Notes: generated by a model from the letters alone, not told the origin. A DNA stretch of 64,000 nucleotides from Burkholderiaceae bacterium (GCA_023150375.1 JAKLLA010000019.1:41889-105888), one strand, 5' to 3'. Shown: positions 52,289 to 62,659, counted from the first letter of the stretch. Program-made: numbers and translations.

Positions 52289-53608
52289 TCAGTATGCCGG
52301 CATCCTGCAGCTGTGCGGCAGCTCGGTCTGCGCCGCGCTCAGGTAGCGCAGCGTGCGGAAACCGTAGCCGCTGCCCTCGACGTCGAAGCGCACGCCTTCG
52401 CTGCCGGCCTTCTGCATCACGCTGACGTACAGCGGCTGGATGAACTGCTGGTCACCGGCGCGCATCACGCCCTGGCCCAGGCCGCCCAGCGAGCGGCCGT
52501 CGTAGCGCGCGCCGGACAGGGCGCGGGCGACCGCCCCGGCCTCGGTACGCCTTGCCCGCTCGATCGCCTGCGCCAGCATCTCCACCATCACCTGCATGCG
52601 CAGGTGCAGGTAGTCGTCCTCCGGCTTGGGGAAGCGCTGGCGGAAGCGCTGCACCAATTCGTCGGAGGCCCTGCCACCGACATTCGGGTGCCATTCGGCC
52701 AGCGCCACCACCCGGCCCACCCCAGCCTCGCCCAGCGCACCGGGCACGCCCAGCGCATTGCCGTAGAAGGTGTAGAACTTGCCCTCGAAGCCGACGTCGC
52801 GCGCGGCCTTGACCAGCAGCGTCAGGTCGTTGCCCCAGTTGCCGGTCACCACCGCCTGCGCACCGCTGGCCTTGATCTTGGCGGCATAGGGCAGGAAGTC
52901 CTTCACCCGGCCGATCGGGTGCAGTTCCTGCCCGACCACCGCAATGTCCGGGCGACGCTGGCCGATCAGCTCCTGGCTGCGGCGCACCACGTGCTGGCCG
53001 AAGCTGTAGTCCTGGCCGATCAGGTAGACGCGCGACAGCGCCCGATCCTGCGCCAGCACGTCCAGCAGCGCGCTCAGCCGCATGTCGGCATGGGCGTCGA
53101 AGCGGAAGTGCCAGGGGCTGCACTTCTCGTTGGTGAGCGACGGCTCGACGGCGGAGTAGTTCAGCAACAGCGCACGCCGGGCCGGCTCGCGCTGGTTGTG
53201 CTTGTTCAGCGCCTCGATCAGCGCCGCCGCCACCGCCGAGCTGTTGCCCTGGGCGACGAAGGCCACGTCCTGGTCCAGCGCCGACTTCAGCACCGACAGC
53301 GCCTCCTCGACGCTGCCCTTGCTGTCCAGGCGCAGCAGCGCCAGCGGGCGGCTGCCTTCGGGCAGGCGCACGCCGCCGCGGGCATTGACCCGCTCGACGG
53401 CCCACTGCAGGTTGCGCGCCACCGCCTCGCCGGCATTGCCGAAGGGGCCGGACAGCCCCTCGATCAGGCCGATGCGGATCGGCTGGGCCGTCGGCGCGGC
53501 CGAAGACGCGGCCGATGCCAGCAGGGCCAGGCCGCCGCCCAGCGCCAGGACGCTGCGGCGGGCCCAGGTCCGGGCCACCCTGCCGCCAGGGACGAAGAAA
53601 GGGATCAT
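52289..53608 (-). CDS. ABC transporter periplasmic solute-binding protein (Peripla_BP_6 type)
   Basis: Protein of 439 residues. A signal peptide with RRSVLALGGGLALLASAASSAA and cleavage near AAP-TAQ exports it to the periplasm. The mature part begins IRIGLIEGLSGPFGNAGEAV, the normal opening of branched-chain amino acid-type binding proteins, and continues with the two-lobed receptor fold (YLIGQDYSFGQ, GRVKDFLPYAAKIKASG). ATG 53608 is preferred over a TTG at 53662, because a TAGAAT -10-like box lies at 53667-53662. No permease or ATPase genes are adjacent, so it is an orphan receptor. Ligand unknown. Confidence 0.88.
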   Translation of the reverse strand: MIPFFVPGGRVARTWARRSVLALGGGLALLASAASSAAPTAQPIRIGLIEGLSGPFGNAGEAVARNLQWAVERVNARGGVRLPEGSRPLALLRLDSKGSVEEALSVLKSALDQDVAFVAQGNSSAVAAALIEALNKHNQREPARRALLLNYSAVEPSLTNEKCSPWHFRFDAHADMRLSALLDVLAQDRALSRVYLIGQDYSFGQHVVRRSQELIGQRRPDIAVVGQELHPIGRVKDFLPYAAKIKASGAQAVVTGNWGNDLTLLVKAARDVGFEGKFYTFYGNALGVPGALGEAGVGRVVALAEWHPNVGGRASDELVQRFRQRFPKPEDDYLHLRMQVMVEMLAQAIERARRTEAGAVARALSGARYDGRSLGGLGQGVMRAGDQQFIQPLYVSVMQKAGSEGVRFDVEGSGYGFRTLRYLSAAQTELPHSCRMPAY

Positions 53609-53714
53609 GCAGTGCGCCGGGCTGGATGTTCGCCCCGGCCCGTTCTCAGTGGAAACCCGCAATTCTAGGCAGCCAGTCCCCCCTGGAGCCCCGGCCCGCC
53701 ATCCGGACGGAACC

Positions 53715-54809
53715 TCAGAGCGTCGACAGATCCCAGCGCGGCCGCACGTCGAAATGCCCCGCTTCGCTCGGCGTGGCCAGCCCGGCCTGCAGCCGCATCG
53801 CCGCGGCCAGCGCGATCATCGCGCCGTTGTCGGTACACAGGTGCAGCTCCGGGTAGTGCACCCGGATGCGGCGGCGCCGGCAGGCCGCGTCGAGTTGCTC
53901 GCGCAGGCTGCGGTTGGCCCCCACACCGCCGGCCACCACCAGGCGATCCAGGCCGCTGTCCTTCAGCGCGGCCAGCGACTTGCTCACCAGCACCTCGACG
54001 ATGGCCGCCTGGGTCGAGGCAGCCAGGTCGGCCCGGGCCGACTCGATCGGCGCCTGCGCCGCCTCCAGCCGGAGCAGCTGAGTGCGTACCGCCGTCTTCA
54101 GCCCGGCGAAGGAAAAATCCAGGTTGCCGGCGCGCAGCAGCGGGCGCGGCAGCGCGAAGGCATCGGCACGGCCCTGTTCGGCCAGTCGCGCCAGCGCCGG
54201 CCCGCCCGGATAACCCAGGCCGAGCATCTTGGCCGTCTTGTCGAAGGCCTCTCCGGCCGCGTCGTCGATGGTCTCGCCCAGCAGCTGGTAGTGCCCCACC
54301 CGCTCGACCCGCATGAGCTGGGTGTGCCCGCCGGAGACCAGCAGGGCGATGAAGGGGAAGCTCGGTGCATCGGCCGACAGGAAGGGCGACAGCAGATGGC
54401 CCTCCAGGTGGTGCACCCCCAGCACCGGGCGTTGCAGCGCCATGCCGAGCGCACAGCCCATCCCGGCGCCTACCAGCAGGGCCCCGGCCAGCCCGGGGCC
54501 ACGGGTGAAGGCCACCAGATCGACCTCGGGCAGCGTCAGCCCCGCCTGCCGCAGCGCCTCGCGGGTGAGCGGTACGACGCGGCGGATGTGATCGCGCGAG
54601 GCAAGCTCGGGCACCACACCACCGTAGGCCTGATGCATCTCGATCTGGCTGTGCAGGGCATGGCCGAGCAGCCGCGGGCCGGCGGGGCCACGCGCCCCCT
54701 GCGGCAGCTCGACCACGGCCACGCCGGTCTCGTCGCAGGACGATTCGATGCCGAGCACGCGCAGCGGCCGGTCCGCGGCTGTGCCCGGCGTCGGCACGGC
54801 GCCGCTCAT
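53715..54809 (-). CDS. tsaD: tRNA N6-adenosine threonylcarbamoyltransferase
   Basis: Protein of 364 residues with the full Kae1/TsaD pattern. It transfers the threonylcarbamoyl group to A37 of ANN-decoding tRNAs. Motifs are [14 protein letters not shown] near the N terminus, the metal-binding [21 protein letters not shown], and [13 protein letters not shown] with [10 protein letters not shown] near the C terminus. Its start overlaps the lgt stop (ATGA), so the two are coupled. Confidence 0.98.
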   Translation of the reverse strand: MSGAVPTPGTAADRPLRVLGIESSCDETGVAVVELPQGARGPAGPRLLGHALHSQIEMHQAYGGVVPELASRDHIRRVVPLTREALRQAGLTLPEVDLVAFTRGPGLAGALLVGAGMGCALGMALQRPVLGVHHLEGHLLSPFLSADAPSFPFIALLVSGGHTQLMRVERVGHYQLLGETIDDAAGEAFDKTAKMLGLGYPGGPALARLAEQGRADAFALPRPLLRAGNLDFSFAGLKTAVRTQLLRLEAAQAPIESARADLAASTQAAIVEVLVSKSLAALKDSGLDRLVVAGGVGANRSLREQLDAACRRRRIRVHYPELHLCTDNGAMIALAAAMRLQAGLATPSEAGHFDVRPRWDLSTL

Positions 54810-55636
54810 CGCGGCTGCGGGTGGCGACCCGCCCAGAGCCAGATGGCCACGCCGGCCCCGATCATCGGCAGGCACAGCCACTGCCCCATGCTGAGGTTCA
54901 GCGCCAGCAGGCCGAGGAAGCTGTCCGGCTCGCGAAAATACTCGGCGGCGAAACGCAGCAACCCGTAGCCCACGAGGAAGGCCCCCGACACCCGCCCCCA
55001 GACGACTGCGCCCCCTTCGGACCGGTGCGCGCCCCGGCTGCCGGCATACCCCCACAACAGCAGGAAGAGGGTCAGCCCCTCCAGAGCGAACTGGTAGAGC
55101 TGAGAGGGATGCCGCGGCAGCGCGCTGCCCGACTGCGGAAAGACCATCGCCCAGGGCAGCGCGGCATCCGCGGCCCGCCCCCAGAGCTCCCCGTTGACGA
55201 AATTGCCGAGCCGGCCGAAGGCCAGTCCGATGGGCACGCAGGGCGCGACCAGGTCGGTGACCTCGAAGGCCCGACGACCGCGCACCCGCGCGAACAGCAG
55301 CAGCGCCGCGATCACGCCCAGCAGCCCGCCGTGGAAGGACATGCCGCCCTCCCACACCGCGAAGATCTGCAGCGGATTCGCCAGGTAGTGGGACGGCTTG
55401 TAGAACAGCACATAGCCGAGCCGGCCGCCGAGGATCACGCCGAGCACACCCCAGAACAGCAGGTCCTCGACCTCACGTGCCGTCCAGCCCCGATCCTGGT
55501 AGGCCGGCTGGCGAATACGCCGCGTCGCCAGCCAGTAGAAGGCGCCGAAAGCGGCCAGATAGGTCAGGCCGTACCAATGGATCTGGAAGAAGCCCAGGTC
55601 GACGGCGACCGGGTCGAACTGCGGATGGACGAGCAT
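54806..55636 (-). CDS. lgt: Prolipoprotein diacylglyceryl transferase
   Basis: Protein of 276 residues with seven membrane helices. It adds diacylglycerol to the lipobox Cys of prolipoproteins at the inner membrane. The Lgt signature is in [15 protein letters not shown]; other conserved parts are [22 protein letters not shown] and the C-terminal [11 protein letters not shown]. Four bases of overlap with tsaD. Confidence 0.98.
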   Translation of the reverse strand: MLVHPQFDPVAVDLGFFQIHWYGLTYLAAFGAFYWLATRRIRQPAYQDRGWTAREVEDLLFWGVLGVILGGRLGYVLFYKPSHYLANPLQIFAVWEGGMSFHGGLLGVIAALLLFARVRGRRAFEVTDLVAPCVPIGLAFGRLGNFVNGELWGRAADAALPWAMVFPQSGSALPRHPSQLYQFALEGLTLFLLLWGYAGSRGAHRSEGGAVVWGRVSGAFLVGYGLLRFAAEYFREPDSFLGLLALNLSMGQWLCLPMIGAGVAIWLWAGRHPQPR

Positions 55637-55694
55637 GGGGCGCGATCATAGCCAGCCGGCTGCACAGCCGGCCGTGGCCGCCGGACCATCGCGC

Positions 55695-55934
55695 TCAGCG
55701 CCCCTTGCGGGTGCCCCCCATCGCGATGATGGCCCGCTCGCGCCGGGCCTGGCGCCGCTGCGCGAAGGCGTCTTCCTGGCGTCGTCGCGTGCGCCCGGTG
55801 GCATCCGACCAGGCCCACCAGAACAGTGCCAGCACGAAGGGCACGAACATCACCCAGGTCGACCAGCCGGACATCGGCGCCACCTCGAGCCAGCGCAGCA
55901 CCAGCAGGACCACGCCCAGTACCACCAGACCCAT
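55695..55934 (-). CDS. TIGR04438 small Trp-rich membrane protein
   Basis: Protein of 79 residues with two hydrophobic segments (LVVLGVVLLVLRWLEV and WSTWVMFVPFVLALFWWAW), a positively charged helix, and a C terminus RERAIIAMGGTRKGR. The Trp content and layout match the TIGR04438 family of Burkholderiales; function unknown. ATG 55934 has a strong AGGAGG site. It lies upstream of lgt on the same strand, 58 bases away. Confidence 0.85.
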   Translation of the reverse strand: MGLVVLGVVLLVLRWLEVAPMSGWSTWVMFVPFVLALFWWAWSDATGRTRRRQEDAFAQRRQARRERAIIAMGGTRKGR

Positions 55935-56032
55935 GGGACCTCCTGCACGAAAGCTGATGACAACCGGCGAGCATACCGGCACGTTGAGGAATGGAGTCAG
56001 AACGGCGTCAAGTTCGCGCACGACCGGCTCAT

Positions 56033-56038
56033 TACAAT
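56033..56038 (+). promoter_or_regulatory. Probable -10 box (TACAAT) of the cytochrome c gene
   Basis: TACAAT lies 50 bases upstream of the cytochrome c ATG in a GC-rich spacer. A clear -35 box is not visible at 16-18 bases, so the call rests on the -10 match and position. Confidence 0.35.
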
Positions 56039-56088
56039 CTGTGCACGTGTCCCCCACGTTCCCTGCCGACCTTCCCCGAAAGGAAACC

Positions 56089-56394
56089 ATGAAGCCCCTG
56101 TTCGCCCTGATCGCCGCCGCCGTCGTCGCCGGCCCCGCCTTTGCCGATGCCGGTCTGGACCTCGCCACCAAGAAGAACTGCATGGCCTGCCACGCCGTCG
56201 ACAAGAAGCTGGTCGGCCCGGCCTACAAGGATGTCGCCGCCAAGTACAAGGGCGACAAGAAGGCTGCCGACATGCTGGCTGCCAAGATCCAGAAGGGTGG
56301 CGTGGGCACCTGGGGCCAGATCCCGATGCCGGCCAACAACGTCACCGAAGCCGAAGCCAAGCAGCTGGCCGCCTGGGTGCTGGCCCTGAAGTGA
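56089..56394 (+). CDS. Small periplasmic class I c-type cytochrome
   Basis: Protein of 101 residues with a signal peptide (MKPLFALIAAAVVAGPAFA, cut before DAG). The mature part of about 82 residues has one heme-attachment site CMACH and the axial Met in GQIPMPANNV near the C terminus, the pattern of cytochrome c551/c552 electron carriers. It presumably carries electrons between respiratory complexes. A good AAAGGA ribosome-binding site precedes ATG 56089, and a strong hairpin follows the gene. It is monocistronic. Confidence 0.95.
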   Translation: MKPLFALIAAAVVAGPAFADAGLDLATKKNCMACHAVDKKLVGPAYKDVAAKYKGDKKAADMLAAKIQKGGVGTWGQIPMPANNVTEAEAKQLAAWVLALK

Positions 56395-56436
56395 GGAAGC
56401 CGGTCGCCTGAGGCGGCCCGAGAACCCTTCCCTGCC

Positions 56437-56459
56437 GACGCCCCGCCCTGCGGGGCGTC
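56437..56459 (+). terminator. Intrinsic terminator of the cytochrome c gene
   Basis: Perfect 10-bp stem GACGCCCCGC / GCGGGGCGTC with a CCT loop, followed by GTCGTTT. It lies 43 bases after the cytochrome c stop codon. Confidence 0.8.
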
Positions 56460-56544
56460 GTCGTTTGCGGGCCTGCAGATGCCCTCGGCACCGGATCGGG
56501 AGGCGGGACCGAACCGCGGCACGACACGGCGTGGCGCCGCCATG

Positions 56545-56568
56545 CAAAACGCCCCTCGAGGGGGCGTC
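56545..56568 (-). terminator. Intrinsic terminator of acs
   Basis: Read on the - strand, a GC-rich stem (GACGCCCC with GGGGCGT around TCGA) is followed by TTTTG. It lies 46 bases beyond the acs stop codon. Confidence 0.75.
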
Positions 56569-56613
56569 CGAAGTCGATCCGGCGGCCACCGGGGCCGCCA
56601 GGTGCGCGATCGA

Positions 56614-58596
56614 TCAGTAGGTCTGGCCGAGCTGACCCAGGATGGCCGGGTTCTCCAGCGTCGAGGTGTCCTGGGTGATCGACTCGCCCTTGGCCAGCGA
56701 GCGCAGCAGGCGGCGCATGATCTTGCCCGAGCGGGTCTTGGGCAGGTTCTCGCCGAAGCGGATGTCCTTGGGCTTGGCGATCGGACCGATCTCCTTGCCG
56801 ACATGGTCGCGCAGCTGCTTGGCGATCGCCTTGGCCTCGTCGCCGTGCGGCAGCGGGCGCTTGAGCACGACGAAGGCGCAGATCGCCTCGCCGGTGGTCT
56901 CGTCGGGACGGCCGACCACGGCGGCCTCGGCCACCAGCTCGGTGCAGCTGACCAGCGCCGACTCGATCTCCATCGTGCCCATGCGGTGACCGGAGACGTT
57001 CAGCACGTCGTCGATGCGGCCGGTGATGGTGAAGTAGCCGTTCTTGGCGTCGCGGATCGCGCCGTCGCCGGCCAGGTAGAGCTTGCCCTTGAAGTCCTCG
57101 GGGTAGTAGCTCTTCTTGAAGCGCTCCGGGTCACCCCAGATGGTGCGGATCATCGACGGCCAGGGGCGCTTGACCACCAGGATGCCGCCCTGGCCCCAGG
57201 GCACTTCCTTGCCGGTCTCGTCGACCACCGCAGCCTGGATGCCCGGGAAGGGCAGCGTGCAGGAGCCCGGCACCAGCGGCGTGGCGCCCGGCAGCGGGGT
57301 GATCATGTGGCCGCCGGTCTCGGTCTGCCAGAAGGTGTCGACGATCGGGCAGCGGCCGCCGCCGACGTTGGCGTGGTACCACTCCCAGGCGGCCGGGTTG
57401 ATGGGCTCGCCCACCGAACCCAGGATGCGCAGGCTCGACAGGTCGTAGCTCTTCGGGTGCACCGCGGCGTTGGCCTCGGCGGCCTTGATCAGCGAGCGGA
57501 TCGCCGTCGGCGCGGTGTAGAAGATGCTGACTTTGTGGTCCTGGATCATCTTCCAGAAGCGACCGGCATCCGGGTAGGTGGGCACGCCTTCGAAGACGAT
57601 CTCGGTGCCGCCCAGCGCGAGCGGGCCATAGGTGATGTAGGTGTGGCCGGTGACCCAGCCGATGTCGGCGGTGCACCAGAACACGTCGTCGGCCTTCAGG
57701 TCGAAGGTCAGCTTGGTGGTCAGCGCCGCATGCAGCAGGTAGCCACCGGTGCTGTGCTGCACGCCCTTGGGCTTGCCGGTGGAGCCGGAGGTGTAGAGCA
57801 GGAACAGCGGGTGCTCGGCCTCGACCCACTCGGGCTCGCAGGTGTCGGGCTGACCGGCCACGACATCGGCCATCCAGACGTCACGGCCTTCCTTCATGGT
57901 CACCGCCGCGTTGCCGCGGTTGACCACCAGCACCTTCTGCACCGACTCGCAGCCGGGCATGCCCAGCGCTTCGTCGACGATGGACTTCAGCGGCAGCTGC
58001 TTGCCGCCGCGCACCTGGCAGTCGGCGGTGATCACGGCCTTGGCGCCGGTGTCCTCGATGCGGTCACGCAGCGACTGGGCGGAGAAGCCGCCGAACACCA
58101 CCGAGTGGGTCGCGCCGATGCGGGCGCAGGCCTGCATCGCGGCCACGCCGTCGATCGACATGGCGATGTAGATGATGACGCGATCGCCCTTGCCGATGCC
58201 CAGGCTCTTCAGGCCGTTGGCGACCTGGCAGGTCTTGGCCAGCAGCTCGCTGTAGCTGACCTTGGTGACTTCGCCGCCGTCGGCCTCGAAGATGATGGCG
58301 GTCTTGTCGCCCAGGCCGCGCTCGACGTTGCGGTCCAGGCAGTTGTAGGAGGCGTTGAGCGTGCCGTCCTCGAACCACTTGAAGAAGGGCGCGTTCTCCT
58401 CGTTCAGCACCTTGGTGAACGGGGTCTTCCAGCTCAGCAGCTCGCGGGCATGACCGGCCCAGTAGCCTTCGTAGTCGGCCTCGGCCTGCGCGCACAGGGC
58501 CTCGTAGGCGGCCATGCCGGACACGGCGGCCGCGGCAACGGTGGCTTCGGAGGGCAGGTAGACCTTGGCGTCCTGGACGCCTTCAGCTTGGCTCAT
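56614..58596 (-). CDS. acs: Acetyl-CoA synthetase (AMP-forming)
   Basis: Protein of 660 residues, full length. It activates acetate with ATP and CoA. Motifs are the AMP-binding [46 protein letters not shown], and the C-terminal [15 protein letters not shown], whose Lys is the usual reversible acetylation site. A GAGGAGACAC ribosome-binding site precedes the ATG. It diverges from the YqhA gene across 207 bases and ends at a strong hairpin. Confidence 0.97.
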   Translation of the reverse strand: MSQAEGVQDAKVYLPSEATVAAAAVSGMAAYEALCAQAEADYEGYWAGHARELLSWKTPFTKVLNEENAPFFKWFEDGTLNASYNCLDRNVERGLGDKTAIIFEADGGEVTKVSYSELLAKTCQVANGLKSLGIGKGDRVIIYIAMSIDGVAAMQACARIGATHSVVFGGFSAQSLRDRIEDTGAKAVITADCQVRGGKQLPLKSIVDEALGMPGCESVQKVLVVNRGNAAVTMKEGRDVWMADVVAGQPDTCEPEWVEAEHPLFLLYTSGSTGKPKGVQHSTGGYLLHAALTTKLTFDLKADDVFWCTADIGWVTGHTYITYGPLALGGTEIVFEGVPTYPDAGRFWKMIQDHKVSIFYTAPTAIRSLIKAAEANAAVHPKSYDLSSLRILGSVGEPINPAAWEWYHANVGGGRCPIVDTFWQTETGGHMITPLPGATPLVPGSCTLPFPGIQAAVVDETGKEVPWGQGGILVVKRPWPSMIRTIWGDPERFKKSYYPEDFKGKLYLAGDGAIRDAKNGYFTITGRIDDVLNVSGHRMGTMEIESALVSCTELVAEAAVVGRPDETTGEAICAFVVLKRPLPHGDEAKAIAKQLRDHVGKEIGPIAKPKDIRFGENLPKTRSGKIMRRLLRSLAKGESITQDTSTLENPAILGQLGQTY

Positions 58597-58803
58597 GAGT
58601 GTCTCCTCGGGGGGTCACGGTGGATGGCCTGCACGTTAGGGACAGGCTCTTACGAGCCCCTGACTTTGCAAGAGCCAGGCCTGCGCCGCCACGCAGCATT
58701 CGGGCCTGTCCGGGCCGGCGAAGGCCGCATGCTGTCACGCCCTGGCACCTAGAATCGCCGGGTTTTCCCTCGCCATGGCGCCCCGGGCGCTTCGCCTCCC
58801 ACC

Positions 58804-59400
58804 ATGCACGACCACACACAGACCAAGCTCGCCCCGCTGCCGAATCTGATCTTCGCCAGCCGCTGGCTGCAGCTGCCGCTCTACCTCGGCCTGATCCTTG
58901 CCCAGGGGGTCTACGTCTTCCACTTCTGGGTGGAGCTGGTCCACCTCATCGAGGCCGCCTTCGGCAGCCAGACCGCGCTGGCCAAGCTGGTGACCAGCAT
59001 CGGCTACAAGGCCGACGCGCCCGTGACCGCGCTGAACGAGACCATCATCATGCTGGTGGTGCTGGCGCTGATCGACGTGGTGATGATCAGCAACCTGCTG
59101 ATCATGGTCATCGTCGGCGGCTACGAGACCTTCGTCTCGCGCCTGAAGCTCGAAGGGCACCCGGACCAGCCCGAGTGGCTCAGCCATGTGAACGCTTCGG
59201 TGCTGAAGGTCAAGCTGGCCACCGCCATCATCGGCATCAGCTCGATCCACCTGCTCAAGACCTTCATCAACGCCGACAACTACAGCGACAAGGTGCTGCT
59301 GTGGCAGACGGTGATCCACATCGCCTTCCTGTTCTCGGCCCTGGCCATCGCGCTGGCCGACCGGCTGATGCACGCCCACCAGGACAAGCCCGACCACTGA
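58804..59400 (+). CDS. YqhA/UPF0114 family inner-membrane protein (TIGR00645)
   Basis: Protein of 198 residues with four predicted membrane helices: LPLYLGLILAQGVYVFHFW, the NETIIMLVVLALIDVVMISN helix, KLATAIIGISSIHLLKTFI, and VIHIAFLFSALAIALADR. These match YqhA/UPF0114. Function is unknown to me. A TAGAAT hexamer at 58750-58755 may be the -10 box. It is followed by a perfect 7-bp hairpin and fumarase. Confidence 0.9.
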   Translation: MHDHTQTKLAPLPNLIFASRWLQLPLYLGLILAQGVYVFHFWVELVHLIEAAFGSQTALAKLVTSIGYKADAPVTALNETIIMLVVLALIDVVMISNLLIMVIVGGYETFVSRLKLEGHPDQPEWLSHVNASVLKVKLATAIIGISSIHLLKTFINADNYSDKVLLWQTVIHIAFLFSALAIALADRLMHAHQDKPDH

Positions 59401-59409
59401 ACCGACGAG

Positions 59410-59426
59410 CGCCCGGCCGCCGGGCG
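59410..59426 (+). terminator. GC hairpin after the YqhA-family gene
   Basis: Perfect 7-bp stem CGCCCGG / CCGGGCG with a CCG loop, 10 bases after the stop codon. No T-run follows, so it may be a stabilising hairpin rather than a true terminator. Confidence 0.4.
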
Positions 59427-59509
59427 GCCTCGGCGGCGTCAGGCCGCATGCAGCCGTCCTGCCTACACTGGCGCTTCGCCCCATCCCCCGCCGCGACCCT
59501 CCCACCGCC

Positions 59510-61033
59510 ATGACCACCATCCGCCAAGACGACCTGATCGAGAGCATCGCCGCCGCCCTGCAGTACATCAGCTACTACCACCCGGCCGACTACATCGCCC
59601 ACCTGGCCCGCGCCTACGAGCGCGAGGAGAGCCCGGCGGCGAAGGACGCGATCGCCCAGATCCTGACCAACTCGCGCATGTGCGCGGAAGGCCGCCGCCC
59701 GATCTGCCAGGACACCGGCATCGTCAACGTCTTCCTGAAGATCGGCATGGACGTGAAGTGGGAAGGCTTCACCGGCTCGATCCAGGACGCCATCGACGAA
59801 GGCGTGCGCCGGGGCTACAACCACCCCGACAACAAGCTGCGCGCCTCGGTGCTGGCCGACCCGATCTTCGAGCGCAAGAACACCAAGGACAACACCCCCG
59901 CCGTGGTCTTCATGGAGGTCGTCCCCGGCGACAAGCTGGACGTGACCGTGGCCGCCAAGGGCGGCGGCTCGGAGAACAAGTCCAAGGTCTACATGCTCAA
60001 CCCGAGCGACAACATCGTCGACTGGGTGCTCAAGACGGTTCCGACCATGGGCGCCGGCTGGTGCCCGCCGGGCATGCTGGGCATCGGCGTGGGCGGCACC
60101 GCGGAGAAGGCCGCGCTGCTGGCCAAGGAAGCGCTGATGGACGACATCGACATGTACGAGCTGCTGCAGCGCGGCCCGCAGAACAAGCTCGAGGAGCTGC
60201 GCATCGAGCTGTACGAGAAGGTCAACGCGCTGGGCATCGGCGCACAGGGCCTGGGCGGCCTGACCACCGTGCTGGACGTCAAGATCAAGACCTACCCGAC
60301 GCACGCGGCCTCCAAGCCCATCGCCATGATCCCGAACTGCGCGGCCACCCGCCACGCTCACTTCGTGATGGACGGCTCCGGCCCGGTCTACCTCGACCCG
60401 CCCAGCCTGGACCTGTGGCCCAACGTCAACTGGGCGCCGGACTACAACAAGTCCAAGCGCGTGGACCTGAACACGCTGACCCCGGCCGAGGTGGCCAGCT
60501 GGACCCCGGGCCAGACCCTGCTGCTCAACGGCAAGATGCTGACCGGCCGCGACGCCGCGCACAAGCGCATCCAGGACATGCTGGCCAAGGGCGAGCCGCT
60601 GCCGGTGGACTTCACCAACCGCGTGATCTACTACGTCGGCCCGGTCGACCCGGTGCGCGACGAGGTGGTCGGCCCGGCCGGCCCCACCACCGCCACCCGC
60701 ATGGACAAGTTCACCGAGATGATGCTGGCCCGGACCGGCCTGATCGCGATGGTGGGCAAGGCCGAGCGCGGCCCGGTCGCGATCGAGGCGATCAAGAACC
60801 ACAAGAGCGCCTACCTGATGGCCGTCGGCGGTTCGGCCTACCTGGTGTCCAAGGCGATCAAGGCGGCCAAGGTGGTGGGCTTCGCCGACCTGGGCATGGA
60901 AGCCATCTACGAGTTCGACGTGGTCGACATGCCGGTGACCGTGGCGGTGGACGCCGGCGGCACCAGCGCCCACATCGAAGGGCCGAAGACCTGGCAGGCC
61001 AAGATCGGCAAGATCCCGGTCGCCACTGCCTGA
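59510..61033 (+). CDS. fumA: Fumarate hydratase, class I (iron-sulfur type)
   Basis: Protein of 507 residues with both N- and C-terminal class I fumarase domains. It hydrates fumarate to malate in the TCA cycle using an oxygen-sensitive [4Fe-4S] cluster. Likely cluster Cys residues lie in RPICQDTGIVNVF and IPNCAATRHAHF; the third is probably in GAGWCPPGM. The beta domain has YYVGPVDPVRDEVVGPAGPT and LMAVGGSAYLVSKAI. The ribosome-binding site is weak. It is followed closely by a CWC-family gene. Confidence 0.96.
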   Translation: MTTIRQDDLIESIAAALQYISYYHPADYIAHLARAYEREESPAAKDAIAQILTNSRMCAEGRRPICQDTGIVNVFLKIGMDVKWEGFTGSIQDAIDEGVRRGYNHPDNKLRASVLADPIFERKNTKDNTPAVVFMEVVPGDKLDVTVAAKGGGSENKSKVYMLNPSDNIVDWVLKTVPTMGAGWCPPGMLGIGVGGTAEKAALLAKEALMDDIDMYELLQRGPQNKLEELRIELYEKVNALGIGAQGLGGLTTVLDVKIKTYPTHAASKPIAMIPNCAATRHAHFVMDGSGPVYLDPPSLDLWPNVNWAPDYNKSKRVDLNTLTPAEVASWTPGQTLLLNGKMLTGRDAAHKRIQDMLAKGEPLPVDFTNRVIYYVGPVDPVRDEVVGPAGPTTATRMDKFTEMMLARTGLIAMVGKAERGPVAIEAIKNHKSAYLMAVGGSAYLVSKAIKAAKVVGFADLGMEAIYEFDVVDMPVTVAVDAGGTSAHIEGPKTWQAKIGKIPVATA

Positions 61034-61058
61034 CCGGTCCCACAGCGGCGGCGCGGCC

Positions 61059-61313
61059 ATGCCCGAGGCGAAGCTTCCCACCGGGCCGTCCAGCGACCTG
61101 CGGCCGCTGGACGCGCCGCAGTGCCCGCTGTGCGGGCAGCCCAATGCCTGCGTGCCGTCGGCCTCGGGCCGCTTCGACGGCGCCTGCTGGTGCACCGAGC
61201 TGACCCTGCCGCCTGCGCTGTTCGCGCGGCTGCCCGAGTCGGCCCGCGGCACGGCGTGCATCTGCAGGGCCTGCGCGCTGGCCGCCGGTGCGCGCCCCCG
61301 CGACCCGGGCTGA
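61059..61313 (+). CDS. Cysteine-rich CWC family protein
   Basis: Protein of 84 residues with seven Cys in the pattern CPLCGQPNAC, ACWC and CICRAC. The CWC in the middle and the overall spacing match the Cysteine-rich CWC family. These are probably small metal-binding proteins of unknown role. It is 25 bases downstream of fumarase and is likely co-transcribed. Confidence 0.85.
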   Translation: MPEAKLPTGPSSDLRPLDAPQCPLCGQPNACVPSASGRFDGACWCTELTLPPALFARLPESARGTACICRACALAAGARPRDPG

Positions 61314-61351
61314 ACGCCCGGCCGGGCCACAGGCGAGGCCGCACACGCCCG

Positions 61352-62659
61352 TCAGTTCTTCGCGGGCAACTGGTGCAGCACCCGCTGCGGATAGGGAATC
61401 TCGATGCCCTCCCGAGCGAAGAGGTCGAGCACCGCCAGGTTGACCGCCGAGCGCACGTTGGCGAGGCCGTTCTCCGGGTCACCGATCCAGAAGTAGACGA
61501 TCAGGTCGAGTCCGTCGGCGCCGAATCCCTGCAGATGCGTGGCCGGCGCCGGGTCCGACAGCACCCGCTCGACCCCAGCGACCGCTTCGTTGATGCGTGC
61601 GCGCAGCGCCTGCACGTCGGTGCCGTAGGCCACGCTGACCTGGGTCTGCAGCAGCAGCTTGCGGTCGGCCAGGGTGAGGTTCTCGACCACGCCGGTGATC
61701 AGCGTCTCGTTGGGCACGATGGCTTCCCGGCCGCTGGCCGCGCGGATCACGGTGTAGCGGGTGGTGATGTCGCTGATGCGGCCCTCGAACTCGCCGACGC
61801 GCACCATGTCGCCGATGCGCACCGAGCGCTCGGCCAGGATCACGAAGCCGCTGACATAGTTGGCCGCCAGCTTCTGCAGGCCGAAGCCGATGCCCACGCC
61901 CAGCGCGCCGCCGAGCACCGACAGCGCCGTCAGATCGATGCCCACGGCCGACAGCGCCAGCAGCAGGCCGATGAAGAGCAGCCCGGCGCGCAGCACGTTG
62001 GCCGCCGCCTTGCGCAGCGACAGCTGCTCGCCGCTGGCACCGTGCAAAAGGCGCGCCTCCAGCGCCGCCGACACCCACAGCGCGATCATCAGCACGAAGC
62101 CGGCCGACAGCGCCCCTTCCAGCAGGGTGCGCAGGCTCAGCGTGCTGCCGCCGATCTTCCACTGCACCTCTTCGAGCCACTCCAGCAGCACCGGCAGCAG
62201 CCCGGTCAGCCAGAGTACGGTGGCGCCCCAGGCCAGCCAGGAGATGCTGCGCTCGACCAGGCGCATCATGCGCGAGGCTGGAAAGGCTGCACTCAGCACC
62301 CGCACGCTCAGGCGGATCAGCGCCAGCGAGATCAGCACCGGCACCGCGATGCCGAACACGGTCGGCCCCCAGCCCGCCTGTCCGAGCAGCCGCTTGGCCA
62401 GGTAGGCCAGCGCCAGGGCGAGCACGGGAAAAAGCACCCCGTCGATCAGATGATGGCCGAACCAGATCGACGGCTGGGCGCCTGGCTGCCCCTGGCTGTC
62501 CTCGGCCGTGGCCTGTGGCGCCTGGGCCGGGCCGCGCAGCAGGCGCACCACGCCGGCGGCCAGACCCAGCAGCAGCAGCAGCAGGCCCAGCTCGAGCAGC
62601 ACGCGGGGATGGGTCAGGGCGGACCAGAGGTCCTGGGACAGCAGGGTCTCGGCAGTCAT
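61352..62659 (-). CDS. Mechanosensitive channel, MscS family
   Basis: Protein of 435 residues. About five membrane helices occupy residues 15-270. The pore helix and beta domain follow, with LSVLGGALGVGIGFGLQKLAANYVSG (the Ala/Gly-rich TM3 type), then ERSVRIGDMVRVGEFEGRISDITTRYTVIR and GREAIVPNETLITGVVENLT. The C-terminal alpha/beta region ends FAREGIEIPYPQRVLHQL. It opens on membrane tension to release solutes. It converges with the CWC gene; only 39 bases separate them. Confidence 0.93.
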   Translation of the reverse strand: MTAETLLSQDLWSALTHPRVLLELGLLLLLLGLAAGVVRLLRGPAQAPQATAEDSQGQPGAQPSIWFGHHLIDGVLFPVLALALAYLAKRLLGQAGWGPTVFGIAVPVLISLALIRLSVRVLSAAFPASRMMRLVERSISWLAWGATVLWLTGLLPVLLEWLEEVQWKIGGSTLSLRTLLEGALSAGFVLMIALWVSAALEARLLHGASGEQLSLRKAAANVLRAGLLFIGLLLALSAVGIDLTALSVLGGALGVGIGFGLQKLAANYVSGFVILAERSVRIGDMVRVGEFEGRISDITTRYTVIRAASGREAIVPNETLITGVVENLTLADRKLLLQTQVSVAYGTDVQALRARINEAVAGVERVLSDPAPATHLQGFGADGLDLIVYFWIGDPENGLANVRSAVNLAVLDLFAREGIEIPYPQRVLHQLPAKN

